Assembly (NCBI GenBank): GCA_001899685.1 | Contig: MKWG01000013.1 | Location: 23,965-87,964 of the forward strand | DNA from: Sphingobacteriales bacterium 44-15 | GTDB lineage: Bacteria > Bacteroidota > Bacteroidia > Chitinophagales > Chitinophagaceae | DNA: 64,000 nt | Direction of reading: 5' to 3' | Program-made: the position numbers and the translations under genes | Notes under the pieces: model-generated | Database searches by the model: none | Seen by the model: the letters and a program-made list of their open reading frames with translations, nothing else | Told to the model about the DNA's origin: nothing | Shown here: in pieces, positions 35,197 to 44,939 of the stretch | How the letters are laid out: each line of letters opens with the position of its first letter | Position numbering within the stretch: the stretch's first letter is position 1

Positions 35197-36138
35197 ATGG
35201 TAATATATATAGATGCACCTTTCGGGGAAGAGCATAAAGCTATATTGCGTTCAGGAACGCATAATGATGAACTGATTTTTAAAGATGAAATTGAAAAGCC
35301 TGAAGACCAGCTACAGGCTTTATTACGTGCTGATATTCTTTTTGGGAATCCCAAACCTGCCGACTGGTTGGAGAAGGCGGTGAGCTTAAAATGGATACAG
35401 TTGCATTCCACCGGCTTTGATGCTTACGCGGGAATAAAAACACCCGCTATAGTGACCAATATGAAGGACTATTATGCGCAACCCTGTGCAGAAACTGCTG
35501 TTGCGGGCATTATGGCGCTATACCGTGGAATGGATCAGTTCGCTTTGCTGAAGGAACAGCATCAGTGGGTAGGCTACCCGGTACGCGCCGGGTTGCAATT
35601 GCTAAGCAACAAAAAAGTTATCATCCTTGGCGCCGGAAGTTTAGGAAAGCATGTTGCCAAAATTCTCAGCGCTTTCGATTGTGAGATATCTTTTTATGCC
35701 CGTACAGCCCCGGAGGCTGTTATACATACTCCTGAGCAGTTGCTCGCGGCAATACCGTCTGCAGATATTATCATTGGATGTTTGCCCGGAACAGTACAGA
35801 CCCGGGGATCATTTACTGCCCAAATGATCAGGGAAATGAAGCGGGACGCCGTTTTTTGCAATATAGGCAGAGGTAACCTGCTTGAAGATGAATCCGTATT
35901 GGTAGAGGCGCTTCAGCAAAAAAGGATCGGCGGAGCTGTTTTGGATGTAACCGCTACAGAACCGTTGCCGACGGACAGCCCCCTGTGGGATTGCCCCAAT
36001 ACTATTTTAAGCCAGCATTCCGGTGGCGGCAATATCACCGAGAATGAAGGTATTGCGCTTTTTTTTCTGAAAAACCTGGAGCGATTCAAAAACAAGCAGC
36101 CACTGCTGAATGTCATTCATCTTGAAAGAGGGTATTAG
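35197..36138 (+). CDS. NAD-dependent D-2-hydroxyacid dehydrogenase
   Basis: 313 residues. The NAD-binding Rossmann motif GAGSLGKHVAKIL (about 146-158), FCNIGRGNLLEDESVLVEAL and LDVTATEPLP (catalytic Glu) are present; the usual catalytic His near the C-terminus corresponds to SQHSGGGNI. The substrate-binding domain is divergent. Could reduce glyoxylate, hydroxypyruvate or another 2-keto acid; no pathway context. Monocistronic. Confidence 0.85.
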   Translation: MVIYIDAPFGEEHKAILRSGTHNDELIFKDEIEKPEDQLQALLRADILFGNPKPADWLEKAVSLKWIQLHSTGFDAYAGIKTPAIVTNMKDYYAQPCAETAVAGIMALYRGMDQFALLKEQHQWVGYPVRAGLQLLSNKKVIILGAGSLGKHVAKILSAFDCEISFYARTAPEAVIHTPEQLLAAIPSADIIIGCLPGTVQTRGSFTAQMIREMKRDAVFCNIGRGNLLEDESVLVEALQQKRIGGAVLDVTATEPLPTDSPLWDCPNTILSQHSGGGNITENEGIALFFLKNLERFKNKQPLLNVIHLERGY

Positions 36139-36459
36139 GTGAATGGTGAATAGTGAAACGTCAAACGATAAACGTGAAGTAACCTGCTGACCGCTGATAC
36201 CTGAATCTTCTTCTAAAACCATAAAAATGTTGTAACGGTTAAACCTGCTATAGTCAACAAAGCAGCCGGCAATGATATTGATCTCCATGATTTGTTTGTC
36301 TGCTTCCGCTGCCGGCAAAAGCAGGAAGGATATGATCATGGTGGCAGATCTGCTACATGAATGTCCGGATGAATACTAAAATGCACAAACGTTTGATGCT
36401 TATTGATATTAGGTTAAAAACCTAATCCGTGCTACATTGTACCTGCTAAATCACACAGA
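36139..36459. other. 321-base gap with repeat units and an inverted repeat before the GH35 gene
   Basis: At the left, GTGAA-type units (GTGAATGGTGAATAGTGAAAC, CGATAAACGTGAAG, ~36140-36180) of the intergenic repeat family. At 36408-36426 a perfect 8-bp inverted repeat (ATTAGGTT/AACCTAAT, 3-base loop) lies 33 bases before the GH35 ATG and could be an operator or a leader hairpin. No gene is apparent in the gap. Confidence 0.45.
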
Positions 36460-38283
36460 ATGATTTTTAATAAAAAGATTATCGGGCTTTTTGCAATGCT
36501 ATTGCTTTTTGCGGTTGCGCACAGCCAGGATTCTAAACATATTTTCAGCTTAGGTAAACAGGAATTTTTGCTGGATGGGAAGCCATTTCAGATCATCAGC
36601 GGCGAAATGCACCCCGCACGCATCCCGAGGGAATACTGGCGGCACCGCATACAGATGGCAAAGGCGATGGGATGCAATACCATTGCGGCTTATTTTATGT
36701 GGAACTACCAGGAAACAGCGCCCGGCCTATTTGATTTCAAAACAGGTAATCGTGATGTGGCGGCATTTATCCGTATATGCAAGGAAGAAGGCATGTGGGT
36801 ACTGTTCCGCCCGGGGCCTTATGTATGTGCGGAATGGGACTTTGGTGGATTACCAACACGATTGCTCAAGATCCCTGATATTAAAATACGGTGTAGCGAT
36901 CCAAGGTATATGGCGGCGGTGGAGGAATATGTGTCTGCCATGGCAAAAGAAGTAAAAGGCCTTCAGTGCAATAATGGAGGTCCGATCATAATGGTGCAGG
37001 TGGAAAATGAGTACGGAAGCTATGCCAATGATAAGGCATACCTGGAAGCGCTGAGAGATATGTGGGTGAAAAATGGTATAACTGTTCCTTTTTATACTGC
37101 AGACGGCGCCACACCTTTTATGCTGGAAGCCGGTAATATTGATGGCGCAGCTATCGGGTTGGATAGTGGTGGAAGCGGCCGGGACTTTGCCGAAGCAACA
37201 AAAAGAAATCCCGATGTGCCTTCTTTCAGCAGTGAAACTTATCCCGGCTGGTTAACACATTGGGGAGAAAAATTTGCCCGACCCGATACCAACAGCTTAA
37301 AAAAAGAAATAACCTACCTGCTTGAACACAAAAAATCATTTAACCTGTATGTGATACATGGAGGAACGAATTTTGGTTTTACTGCCGGCGCCAATGCATT
37401 TTCGCCAACACAATACCAGCCGGATATTACCAGCTACGATTATGACGCACCGATCAATGAGCGGGGACAGCCTACTCCAAAATATTTTATGCTGAAGCGG
37501 CTGATCGGCAAATATGTATCTTATAAAATACCTGTACTGCCCAAGCCGGTTAAAGCAATTTCAATACCTGCTTTTAACCCCCAGCCTTTTACTTCTATCT
37601 GGCAAAATCTTCCCCAACCCATATATACACCGCAGCCTAAACCAATGGAAGACTTTGATCAGAACCAGGGTTTAATGCTATACCGGACAAGGTTAATCGG
37701 TCATAAGAGCGGCAAGCTGAAAATATGGGAACCGCATGATTATGCACTGGTCTTTTTGAACGGGCTGTTTATTGATACGGTTTACCGCGATGGCGGAAAA
37801 TGGGAGATCACCCTTCCGAAAACAGATGTTAAGGAACCTGTTCTTGATATATTGGTAGAAGGAATGGGGCATATCAATTTTGCGCAGTTCATGATTGACC
37901 GGAAAGGGATTACAGACCGTGTAACGCTGAATGGCATGACGCTTATGAACTGGGAGACCTATAGGCTTCCTCTCGATGAACAGTTTATTATCACCCTTCG
38001 TGCAAATGCACAAACAGCTATTTCCAACAATGGCCAATTCTTCAAAGGAACATTTTCACTTTCAGAAACAGGAGATACCTATTTTGATATGAGTGGCTAT
38101 AGTAAGGGCATGGTATATATAAACGGTCATAATCTCGGGCGCTACTGGGATATTGGCCCGCAATATCGTTTGTATTGCCCGGCGTCATGGTTAAACAAGG
38201 GCAAGAATGAAATGCTTGTGTTTGATCTTTTCCGGACCGAGCCTGCTGCAATATCCGGAAAGACCACCCTTGAGGGAGAGTAG
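36460..38283 (+). CDS. Secreted GH35 beta-galactosidase
   Basis: 607 residues with a signal peptide (cleavage after AHS). GH35 catalytic TIM barrel: EMHPARIPREYWRHRI, GPYVCAEWDFGGLP, acid/base Glu184 in VENEYGSY, nucleophile Glu259 in FSSETYPGW, and IHGGTNFGFTAGA; C-terminal beta domains end with INGHNLGRYWDIGPQ. Hydrolyses terminal non-reducing beta-galactosides, e.g. from host or plant glycans. Monocistronic; a PNGase-F-like gene is 3 kb upstream. Confidence 0.95.
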   Translation: MIFNKKIIGLFAMLLLFAVAHSQDSKHIFSLGKQEFLLDGKPFQIISGEMHPARIPREYWRHRIQMAKAMGCNTIAAYFMWNYQETAPGLFDFKTGNRDVAAFIRICKEEGMWVLFRPGPYVCAEWDFGGLPTRLLKIPDIKIRCSDPRYMAAVEEYVSAMAKEVKGLQCNNGGPIIMVQVENEYGSYANDKAYLEALRDMWVKNGITVPFYTADGATPFMLEAGNIDGAAIGLDSGGSGRDFAEATKRNPDVPSFSSETYPGWLTHWGEKFARPDTNSLKKEITYLLEHKKSFNLYVIHGGTNFGFTAGANAFSPTQYQPDITSYDYDAPINERGQPTPKYFMLKRLIGKYVSYKIPVLPKPVKAISIPAFNPQPFTSIWQNLPQPIYTPQPKPMEDFDQNQGLMLYRTRLIGHKSGKLKIWEPHDYALVFLNGLFIDTVYRDGGKWEITLPKTDVKEPVLDILVEGMGHINFAQFMIDRKGITDRVTLNGMTLMNWETYRLPLDEQFIITLRANAQTAISNNGQFFKGTFSLSETGDTYFDMSGYSKGMVYINGHNLGRYWDIGPQYRLYCPASWLNKGKNEMLVFDLFRTEPAAISGKTTLEGE

Positions 38284-38306
38284 GATATAGTGGCACAGGT
38301 TGAGCA

Positions 38307-39119
38307 TTATTCTTGTATTGTGTAGAAATCATTTAACTTGACCAGCGGATTCATAATAAAGGAGCGGATGCTGTTATCTTCAAGCAGCTCCACTACGCGG
38401 AAGCCCTGGTAATCTGTTCCCCAGCTTCCTCCAAAATGTCCATCAAATAAAAATGGAATCTTGCCGAGCATTTTCACGTTGTCCTGGTCGTGGTCATGAC
38501 CATTAAAAACAGCCCTTATATTGTTATGCTGCAATATTAACTTTTGAAAATCAGTTCCATCAACCGCATTCTCTGTCCACTTTACCGGTGTAATATGAAG
38601 GAAGATAAATATATTTTTAGCGCTTTTATATTCTTTTAAATGCTTACTGAAGAAATCCATATTCGGTGTAAGATATTTTCCCTGCTCATTGGAGGTGTCG
38701 CCAAGCAGGAAGACCTGGTCTTGTATAACAACGGAATGATTCAATGGCATGTTCCATGTAGATTGCCAAACATCAGCAGATACCCTGTCATGGTTGCCGC
38801 GGGTAACATAAAAAGGAATCTGCAGTTGCTTTAATTCCCGCTCAGCGTCCGGCAAAAACGATGGTATGTTATGAATAATATCACCATTGATTACAACCGC
38901 ATTTAAGGGGTTGCTGCTGTGAAAAGCATTGATTGATTGTACAACATTTTTGTAGTAGTTATTGAAATCAGTATGCTCTTCTCCATAATGGCCATCAGAG
39001 GCAACAACAAACCGGAAAACTACTTTTTTATCTGCCAAACCACCGGCGCGAACTATTGATCCGTTCGAAAGTAATAATAATGTACCTGAAATTGCGCGGA
39101 TAAAATTGCGGCGATGCAT
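38307..39119 (-). CDS. Exported calcineurin-like metallophosphoesterase
   Basis: 270 residues. The N-terminus MHRRNFIRAISGT has a twin-arginine-like RR and a hydrophobic stretch, so it may be Tat-exported. Metal-binding blocks: VASDGHYG, INGDIIHN, TRGNHDR, FLHITPV, FNGHDHDQ. Substrate unknown. Converges with the GH35 gene (23 bases between stops). Confidence 0.87.
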   Translation of the reverse strand: MHRRNFIRAISGTLLLLSNGSIVRAGGLADKKVVFRFVVASDGHYGEEHTDFNNYYKNVVQSINAFHSSNPLNAVVINGDIIHNIPSFLPDAERELKQLQIPFYVTRGNHDRVSADVWQSTWNMPLNHSVVIQDQVFLLGDTSNEQGKYLTPNMDFFSKHLKEYKSAKNIFIFLHITPVKWTENAVDGTDFQKLILQHNNIRAVFNGHDHDQDNVKMLGKIPFLFDGHFGGSWGTDYQGFRVVELLEDNSIRSFIMNPLVKLNDFYTIQE

Positions 39120-39341
39120 ACTAATTGTTTGTTATTAAACCGGTAAAATACAAAAATCAGGGAATAAATTTCTTGTTTGCCGATGAACATTGTATCATTT
39201 TTTTCAAATGAATCATCTTGTGCATAAAGGCTACCGTTTGAAGACAGCCTTTCCCAGGCCATTGTCTGTTACAACTTCTTTATCCATCCGGTTGGCACCG
39301 GCATTTTTCAGGGGCAGGAAAAGACTTCGCAAACTTTGTCC

Positions 39342-40232
39342 CTAAAATGGTGATGCCAGTATAGCGCTGTCATCCGGCTCAGGTTCTACATGTTTCAAGC
39401 CGGCAAAAAAGTTGAGCAGGTCCCTGTTCAATAACTGCCGGTGAGTATAAAACAGCCCATGGGGGGCGCCATTGTATACTACCAGCTCTGCGTGGGGAAG
39501 CATCTCTGCTGTACGTGCACTGCTGGCTTCGAGAGGGACAATCTTATCATTGTCTCCATGGATAATAAGGGCGGGAACCGTAATGTTTTTCACATCTTTT
39601 CTCAAATCCACTCCTGAAAAGTTTTTTATACATTCAATAGTAGACTGTTGCGTGGCTTTTGAAGCAAGATTCAAAAAATGCTGCAGCAACGGAGCGCTTA
39701 CGGGTTTATTCAAAAATCCTACTCCAAAAAAGTGCCTGCCAAATTCATCAAGATAACCAATGCGGTCTTCCTGTATCCCACTGATCATCTGGTCAAAAAC
39801 CTCTGCTTCGATACCTTCGGGATTATCAGGTGTTTTCAGCATATAAGGCACAATGCTGCTGATCAGCACAATCCTTGCGATGCGGTCCTGCCCGTATTTG
39901 GCAATATATTTCACCACTTCACCTCCTCCCATAGAAAAGCCCGTTAATATAATATCTTTCAGGTTTAACTGCAGGATCAGTTCATGGAGATCTGTTGCAA
40001 GCGTATCATAGTCATACCCTGTCCACGGTTTGCTGCTTTTACCAAAACCACGCCTGTCGTATTTAATGACGCGGTAACCGCCGTTTACCAGGTCGCCGAG
40101 CTGGTATTCCCACATTTCCCGGCTGCTTGGCCAACCGTGAATGAGTACCACAGGCTGTCCCTGCCCGTAATCGGAATAAGCAATGGTTATTTCTTCTCCT
40201 GTTTTTTTATCATTGAAACGTATTGATCGCAT
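39342..40232 (-). CDS. Alpha/beta hydrolase (chloroperoxidase-like)
   Basis: 296 residues from the ATG at 40232; 25 more codons are open upstream but look unlike coding. Typical blocks: VVLIHGWPSSREMWEYQL (oxyanion region), KYDRRGFGKSS, nucleophile elbow GFSMGGGE, IHGDNDKIVPLE (catalytic Asp) and GAPHGLFYTH (His). Non-heme chloroperoxidase/perhydrolase or esterase activity; the true substrate is unknown. Confidence 0.88.
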   Translation of the reverse strand: MRSIRFNDKKTGEEITIAYSDYGQGQPVVLIHGWPSSREMWEYQLGDLVNGGYRVIKYDRRGFGKSSKPWTGYDYDTLATDLHELILQLNLKDIILTGFSMGGGEVVKYIAKYGQDRIARIVLISSIVPYMLKTPDNPEGIEAEVFDQMISGIQEDRIGYLDEFGRHFFGVGFLNKPVSAPLLQHFLNLASKATQQSTIECIKNFSGVDLRKDVKNITVPALIIHGDNDKIVPLEASSARTAEMLPHAELVVYNGAPHGLFYTHRQLLNRDLLNFFAGLKHVEPEPDDSAILASPF

Positions 40233-40450
40233 AATGGTCGTTTTTTTGTGTGTGATAAATATGTCTTCCATTTTTGCCACATAAACTATACCATTACAGC
40301 ATTCCACGGGGCAACCGCTGATGTGCCTTATTGTTGAGGATAATTTTCCACTAAGGCAGTGGGATTTCTCCCTCCTGAGAATAGATCAATGGGGCACTTT
40401 GTTAAGTGCCTACTTGGATACTTTTCAGTTTTGCAGTAAATTTAGAATTA

Positions 40451-40687
40451 ATGAAAACATTAACGCTTCAAATACCTGACAATCTGGATGAACGGGAAGC
40501 AAAAATATTGCTGGCCGCTAAATTGTGTGAAAAAGGAACTTTGTCGCTGGGACAGGCCGCTGAAGTGGCAGGCTATTCCAAACGGACATTTATTGAATTA
40601 TTAGCAGATTATGAGGTGTCTGTTTTTGATTATACAGAAGGAGAATTAGAAAAAGACCTGTCTGATGCCAAGAACTATCATATCTGA
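40451..40687 (+). CDS. UPF0175-family antitoxin-like protein
   Basis: 78 residues from the ATG at 40451: MKTLTLQIPDNLDEREAKIL, then a helix-turn-helix-like LGQAAEVAGYSKRTFIELLADYEVSVFDYT. This is the UPF0175 family, which is generally found directly upstream of a DUF3368 PIN-domain toxin. The reading frame is intact while the partner gene behind it is broken. Confidence 0.85.
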   Translation: MKTLTLQIPDNLDEREAKILLAAKLCEKGTLSLGQAAEVAGYSKRTFIELLADYEVSVFDYTEGELEKDLSDAKNYHI

Positions 40688-41113
40688 TACACGTTGTATC
40701 ATTCTGCTTGATAGAATCGGAGAACTTGACATCTTGAAGAAATTACAATTATTACAACTTCAGAAGTTACAGAAGAATTCGGGCAACCGCTTCCTTCATG
40801 GTTTCAAATCCAGCAACCCAAAGACAAAAATTATCAATTGTTGATTGAATCTTTAATAGATAAAGGAGAAGCCAGTGCAATTGCACTGGCGCTGGAATCA
40901 GATAATAGCTTGTTAATTATAGATGATCGTAAAGGAAGAAAGTTTACCCGGCAGCTCAGCTTATCAATTATTGGTACTATCGGTATTATTGTGGATGCAA
41001 AGCTGACAGGTATTATACCTTCTGTCAAGCCGGTTCTTGCAAAAATTAAAACAACAAATTTCAGAATTACCGAAGCGCTTGAATTGCTTATTATACAGAA
41101 AGCCGGTGAATAG
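40665..41113 (+). pseudogene. Frameshifted DUF3368 PIN-domain toxin gene (VapC-like)
   Basis: The ATG at 40665 overlaps the antitoxin 3' end and gives MPRTIISDTRCIILLDRIGELDILKK, the normal start of DUF3368 proteins including the PIN aspartate. At about 40742-40750 the frame is lost; the next frame continues directly with ITTSEVTEEFGQPLPSWFQIQ (from 40751), GEASAIALALE, and LLIIDDRKGRKFTRQL to the stop at 41113. The remaining sequence is colinear with an intact toxin apart from a small deletion of probably a few codons with a net frameshift. No functional toxin is expected unless recoding occurs. Confidence 0.78.
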
Positions 41114-41343
41114 GATTTGTTTCTCTGCTGTTATATGGAAAAGCCGTTTGGGGATATCGAATCAGGAAAGGGTTATCAATGAGAGCGACATTCTACGCTA
41201 TATGTGGTGTATAAATAAACGGTTTGCAAAATATTTTTTGATTAACGATCTTCGTCAGGCGTAAAAATTAACCCCACACTAACAGACGACCATGGTAAAT
41301 TGCAGGATCCCTGCCGGGGGGTGAAAAAACAAACGATATACGA

Positions 41344-43755
41344 ATGAAAAAATTACTGTTCTTTTTTTCCATACTTTCTGTTGTCAGCGCTTATGCCCAG
41401 GACAAAGCGGAAGCAGCGCTGCAAACGCTTTCGGAAAAATACCCCCAGGAAAAGATATATATACTCTACGATAAAGACAGGTACCTGGCAGGAGAGACCA
41501 TGTGGTTTAAGACCTATGTTTTCGACGGGTATAACCACTCCAATATTTCTACCAGCATGTATGTGGAAATGTACAATGCTAAAAAAGCGCTCATCAGCCG
41601 AAAACTGGTGCCATTGTTTGGCGCAGAAGGGCAGGGCAGTATTGCTATTCCCGATTCCCTGTCTGAAGGGGTGTATTATATACGGGCATATACCGACTGG
41701 ATGCTGAATTTTGATGAAGCTTTTCAATATATTCATCCTTTTGCGCTGTATAATACCGCTTCTCCTCAAAAGCTGGTAATTGATTCGGCGGCATCCTGGA
41801 CAGCAGCGGCTTTTCCCGAAGGCGGGAATTTTATTGCGGGAATAAGTAACAGGGTGGCAGTACGGATGAGTGCTTCCGGAGCTCTGCCTGCAGGGTGGGG
41901 CGGGTACCTTATAGATGTTTCAAAGCCTGCAGAGAAGATAGTGAGCTTCGATGCCTTTGATAAAAATGTAGGGCTGTTCAGCATAATACCGGAAGCAGGA
42001 AAGAAATACCAGGTGATAGTGCAGGATAAGAAGGGTAAAAAGCAAACCATTGCCCTGCCTGAAGCTGCTGCTTCAGGGGTTAGCCTGCAGGTAAACAGTA
42101 CGGATAAGGCGATATTTTATGCTATCCAGTTTAAAAATATGCCTGCAAACCCCAAAGGATATAAGATCATAGGCACGATGAACAATACCTTTGTATACAA
42201 GGCAAGTATTGTTAAAGCTGTGCCTGAAATAAGCAGCTCTATTCCCGTGGATAAGCTGATCAATGGCATTCTGCAACTAACGGTTTTTGACGGAGATGAT
42301 AACGTAATGGCGCAACGCTTATGTTTTGTGCAACCACAGCAATTGCTGGTAGGACGTCCTTCATTTCCTAAATTGTACCTGAGCGATGTGCCGCGCGGTA
42401 TTAATGCAATTGATCTTATTTCTGATACCAATTATACCCACTATACCGTCCTTGTATCGGATGGCAGTGTGAATGATAATCTCAGCTCAGACAACATACT
42501 GACGGCTATGTGGCTGACCGGTGATCTTACTACAATGGTAGATTCCGCCGGTCAATACCTGGGACCTGACGCCAATAGCGTAGCCCTTGATGCATTGTTA
42601 ATGACCGAAAAATGGAAACGGTTTGACTGGAAGTCAATTATTGACGGCAGGTTCCCGGAGATTAAATTTCTTCCCGCACCATACCTCTCCTACAAAGGTA
42701 CCGTGTATGGCGCCACTGGCGTAGTACCTAATGAAACCATCAACCTTATCTTTTATTTTGCAGATTCCACTAACCAGTTTTCGCAGGTGACTACAGATTC
42801 CAAAGGAGTTTTTGAACTAAAAAATATGGTATATGAGGAACCGGTAAGAGTGTATTACCAGGTAAATAATAAAAAGGCTGCGCCCGGGCAGGTTACTATT
42901 ACTTTTGAACCGCTTACAAAATCCATTGATTTTAAGGGACGGCTGCCTGAGAGCGAATACAAGCTGGTAAAGCGCCCTGTAAAAGATGTATTGCCGGGGG
43001 ATGTGGCGCGGGCACTCAATACGAAGAACAATCAAAAAGATGCTGAAAAGAAGTTCAAGACGCTGGAAGAGGTGAAAATAGTGGCGCAGAAAAAGAGCAA
43101 TGCAGAAGTGCTTAATGAAAAGCTTAGCTCCGGGCTGTTTCGCAGTATGAATGAAAATGTGTTTGACCTTGTAAATGAAAACCAGGATGCTGCAAGCTAT
43201 ACCAATATCCTGCAATGGCTGCAGGGGCGCGTGGCAGGCTTGCAGATACAGATGCAAAACGGTAATTATGTGCCTATGTTGAGAGGCAGCCAGGTAGGAT
43301 TGTACCTTGATGAAATGCAGGTAGATCCCAGTGCCATCAGCAGTCTCCCCGTAAGTGATATAGCCATGGTAAAAGTGATAAAAGGAGCTTTTCTTGGCGG
43401 TATCGGCGGTGGCGGTGGCGGCGCTGTTGCTATTTATACCCGCAGGGGCGATACCCAGAGGGCAAATACCCAGAAAACCCCTTCCCTCCCCAGCAGCAGC
43501 CTGGCCGGTTTTGACAAAGTGGCGTCTTTTAAGGCACTGGATTACACAGATGCAAATAATAAGGGTATAATTAAAGATACCCGCGATGTATTATACTGGA
43601 ATCCTATGTTAGTTTCTGAAAAAGGCAAACTGGTGAATATACGTTTCTACAACAATGACGATGCTAAGCGTTTAAGGGTGGTGATCATTGGTTTTTCAAA
43701 GGATGATGATATCCCTCTCTTTTACAATGATACGTTCAGGCTGGAGAAGCTGTAA
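41344..43755 (+). CDS. Periplasmic/outer-membrane protein with MG2-like and TonB-plug-like domains
   Basis: 803 residues with a signal peptide (cleavage after AYAQ). Residues ~30-130 (KIYILYDKDRYLAGETMWFKTYVF...) resemble the MG2 domain of alpha-2-macroglobulins; ~600-720 resemble a TonB receptor plug (WLQGRVAGLQIQMQ, VPMLRG, LYLDEMQVDPSAISSLPVSDIAMVKVIKGAF, AVAIYTRRGD). There is no beta-barrel after the plug. A GGGGGG run sits in the plug. Such proteins are common in Bacteroidota; role unknown, possibly binding to a macromolecule at the outer membrane. Confidence 0.8.
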   Translation: MKKLLFFFSILSVVSAYAQDKAEAALQTLSEKYPQEKIYILYDKDRYLAGETMWFKTYVFDGYNHSNISTSMYVEMYNAKKALISRKLVPLFGAEGQGSIAIPDSLSEGVYYIRAYTDWMLNFDEAFQYIHPFALYNTASPQKLVIDSAASWTAAAFPEGGNFIAGISNRVAVRMSASGALPAGWGGYLIDVSKPAEKIVSFDAFDKNVGLFSIIPEAGKKYQVIVQDKKGKKQTIALPEAAASGVSLQVNSTDKAIFYAIQFKNMPANPKGYKIIGTMNNTFVYKASIVKAVPEISSSIPVDKLINGILQLTVFDGDDNVMAQRLCFVQPQQLLVGRPSFPKLYLSDVPRGINAIDLISDTNYTHYTVLVSDGSVNDNLSSDNILTAMWLTGDLTTMVDSAGQYLGPDANSVALDALLMTEKWKRFDWKSIIDGRFPEIKFLPAPYLSYKGTVYGATGVVPNETINLIFYFADSTNQFSQVTTDSKGVFELKNMVYEEPVRVYYQVNNKKAAPGQVTITFEPLTKSIDFKGRLPESEYKLVKRPVKDVLPGDVARALNTKNNQKDAEKKFKTLEEVKIVAQKKSNAEVLNEKLSSGLFRSMNENVFDLVNENQDAASYTNILQWLQGRVAGLQIQMQNGNYVPMLRGSQVGLYLDEMQVDPSAISSLPVSDIAMVKVIKGAFLGGIGGGGGGAVAIYTRRGDTQRANTQKTPSLPSSSLAGFDKVASFKALDYTDANNKGIIKDTRDVLYWNPMLVSEKGKLVNIRFYNNDDAKRLRVVIIGFSKDDDIPLFYNDTFRLEKL

Positions 43756-43767
43756 TGTATTTAGTGC

Positions 43768-43826
43768 TATGTCAAACGTGAAATGTGAAAGCTCGTCTCA
43801 CGTTTCACCTCTCACGTTTCACGAAA
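43768..43826. repeat. GTGAAAC-type palindromic repeat between converging genes
   Basis: The flank TAGTGCTATGTCA is followed by AACGTGAAATGTGAAAG, then CTCGTCTCACGTTTCACCTCTCACGTTTCAC. The same flank precedes the copy at 50.89 kb. It fills the gap between the converging MG2/plug and ABC permease genes. Confidence 0.65.
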
Positions 43827-43856
43827 ATGAACAGACATAATTTGCTTGACTTAACA

Positions 43857-44939
43857 TTAGGTTATTTTTACCCGGGGATCCACAATGCTGTATAGTATAT
43901 CTGCCAGTATATTGATGATCACAAACAGGGTAGCGGTTACCAGCACGCTTCCCATCACTACGGGGAAGTCGAGCTTGTCAAGTGCGTCTACCGTTATTTT
44001 ACCGACCCCTTTCCACCCAAAGATATATTCTACGAAAAAAGCGCCGGCAAGTAATTCGGCAAACCAGCCGGTCACGGCCGTAAGCACCGGGTTTAATGCA
44101 TTGCGCAATGCATGCCTGAAGATAACCCTTGTTTTGCTTAGCCCTTTGGCATAGGCCGTACGGATATAATCCTGGTGCAGCACATCAAGCATAGCGCTGC
44201 GGGTAAGCTGGGTAATGATAGCAAGCGGTCTTATGCCAAGCGTAAACGCCGGCAGTATGAGGTTTTTCAGGGAAAGATATTTTTCACCAGTATAGTCGTC
44301 ATATTCATAATAGCTTCCCGTAAGGTTCAGCCCTGTATACGGACCAAGTACGATCGCAAAAAAATAGGCGATCAGTATACCCATAAAAAATGAAGGTGCT
44401 GAAATGCCAAGCACACTCCCGAATACGGCAGAGGTATCCATCCAGGTATTTTGTTTCACCGCCGCAAGCACTCCTAATCCGATACCCACTATCGTTGCAA
44501 AAAGCATGGCTGCTATTGACAGTAGCAATGTACCGGGAAGCGCTTCCATGAGAATTTCCAGAACATCCCTCTTGGATTGATAAGAGTGGCGCAAATATGG
44601 AAGTTTAAAAGCAAGCTTTGTATTGCCGCCTATGAAGATCCCTTTCAATTGCTTTTCTGTAATTTCTTCACGGGTGTGGATACTAACGGGAGATACATCG
44701 CGTACGTACAAGAGGAATTGCTTCCATTTGGGCTGATCGAGGTATAGTTCTTTGCGGATATTTTGAATAGTGGCGCTGTCCCCTGTTTGCCCCAATACCA
44801 GCCTTGCAGGATCGCCAAATCCCTGGAAAAGAAAAAATACTATAGCTACCACCCCTGCCAGTACAAACCCTGCATACGCTGTTTTCCTGAGAATATATTG
44901 TGTCAAAATGTTGGATTGAAAATTTCGAAGGGTTTCCAA
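43857..44939 (-). CDS. OppB/DppB-type ABC transporter permease (start uncertain)
   Basis: 360 residues from a TTG at 44939, or 349 from a TTG at 44906 (MTQYILRKTAYAGF), the latter more like OppB starts. Six membrane segments; the EAA loop is visible as RTAYAKGLSKTRVIFRHALRNAL. Imports peptides or nickel in complete transporters, but no OppC, ATPase or binding protein is next to it, so this is an orphan permease in the window. A 15-bp palindrome (44930-44960) overlaps the upstream TTG, which argues for the downstream start. Confidence 0.87.
   Translation of the reverse strand: METLRNFQSNILTQYILRKTAYAGFVLAGVVAIVFFLFQGFGDPARLVLGQTGDSATIQNIRKELYLDQPKWKQFLLYVRDVSPVSIHTREEITEKQLKGIFIGGNTKLAFKLPYLRHSYQSKRDVLEILMEALPGTLLLSIAAMLFATIVGIGLGVLAAVKQNTWMDTSAVFGSVLGISAPSFFMGILIAYFFAIVLGPYTGLNLTGSYYEYDDYTGEKYLSLKNLILPAFTLGIRPLAIITQLTRSAMLDVLHQDYIRTAYAKGLSKTRVIFRHALRNALNPVLTAVTGWFAELLAGAFFVEYIFGWKGVGKITVDALDKLDFPVVMGSVLVTATLFVIINILADILYSIVDPRVKIT

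Noticed and set aside
41037..41264. 75-codon frame after the PIN toxin remnant
   Set aside because: Overlaps the toxin 3' end in another frame and shows no protein-like composition.
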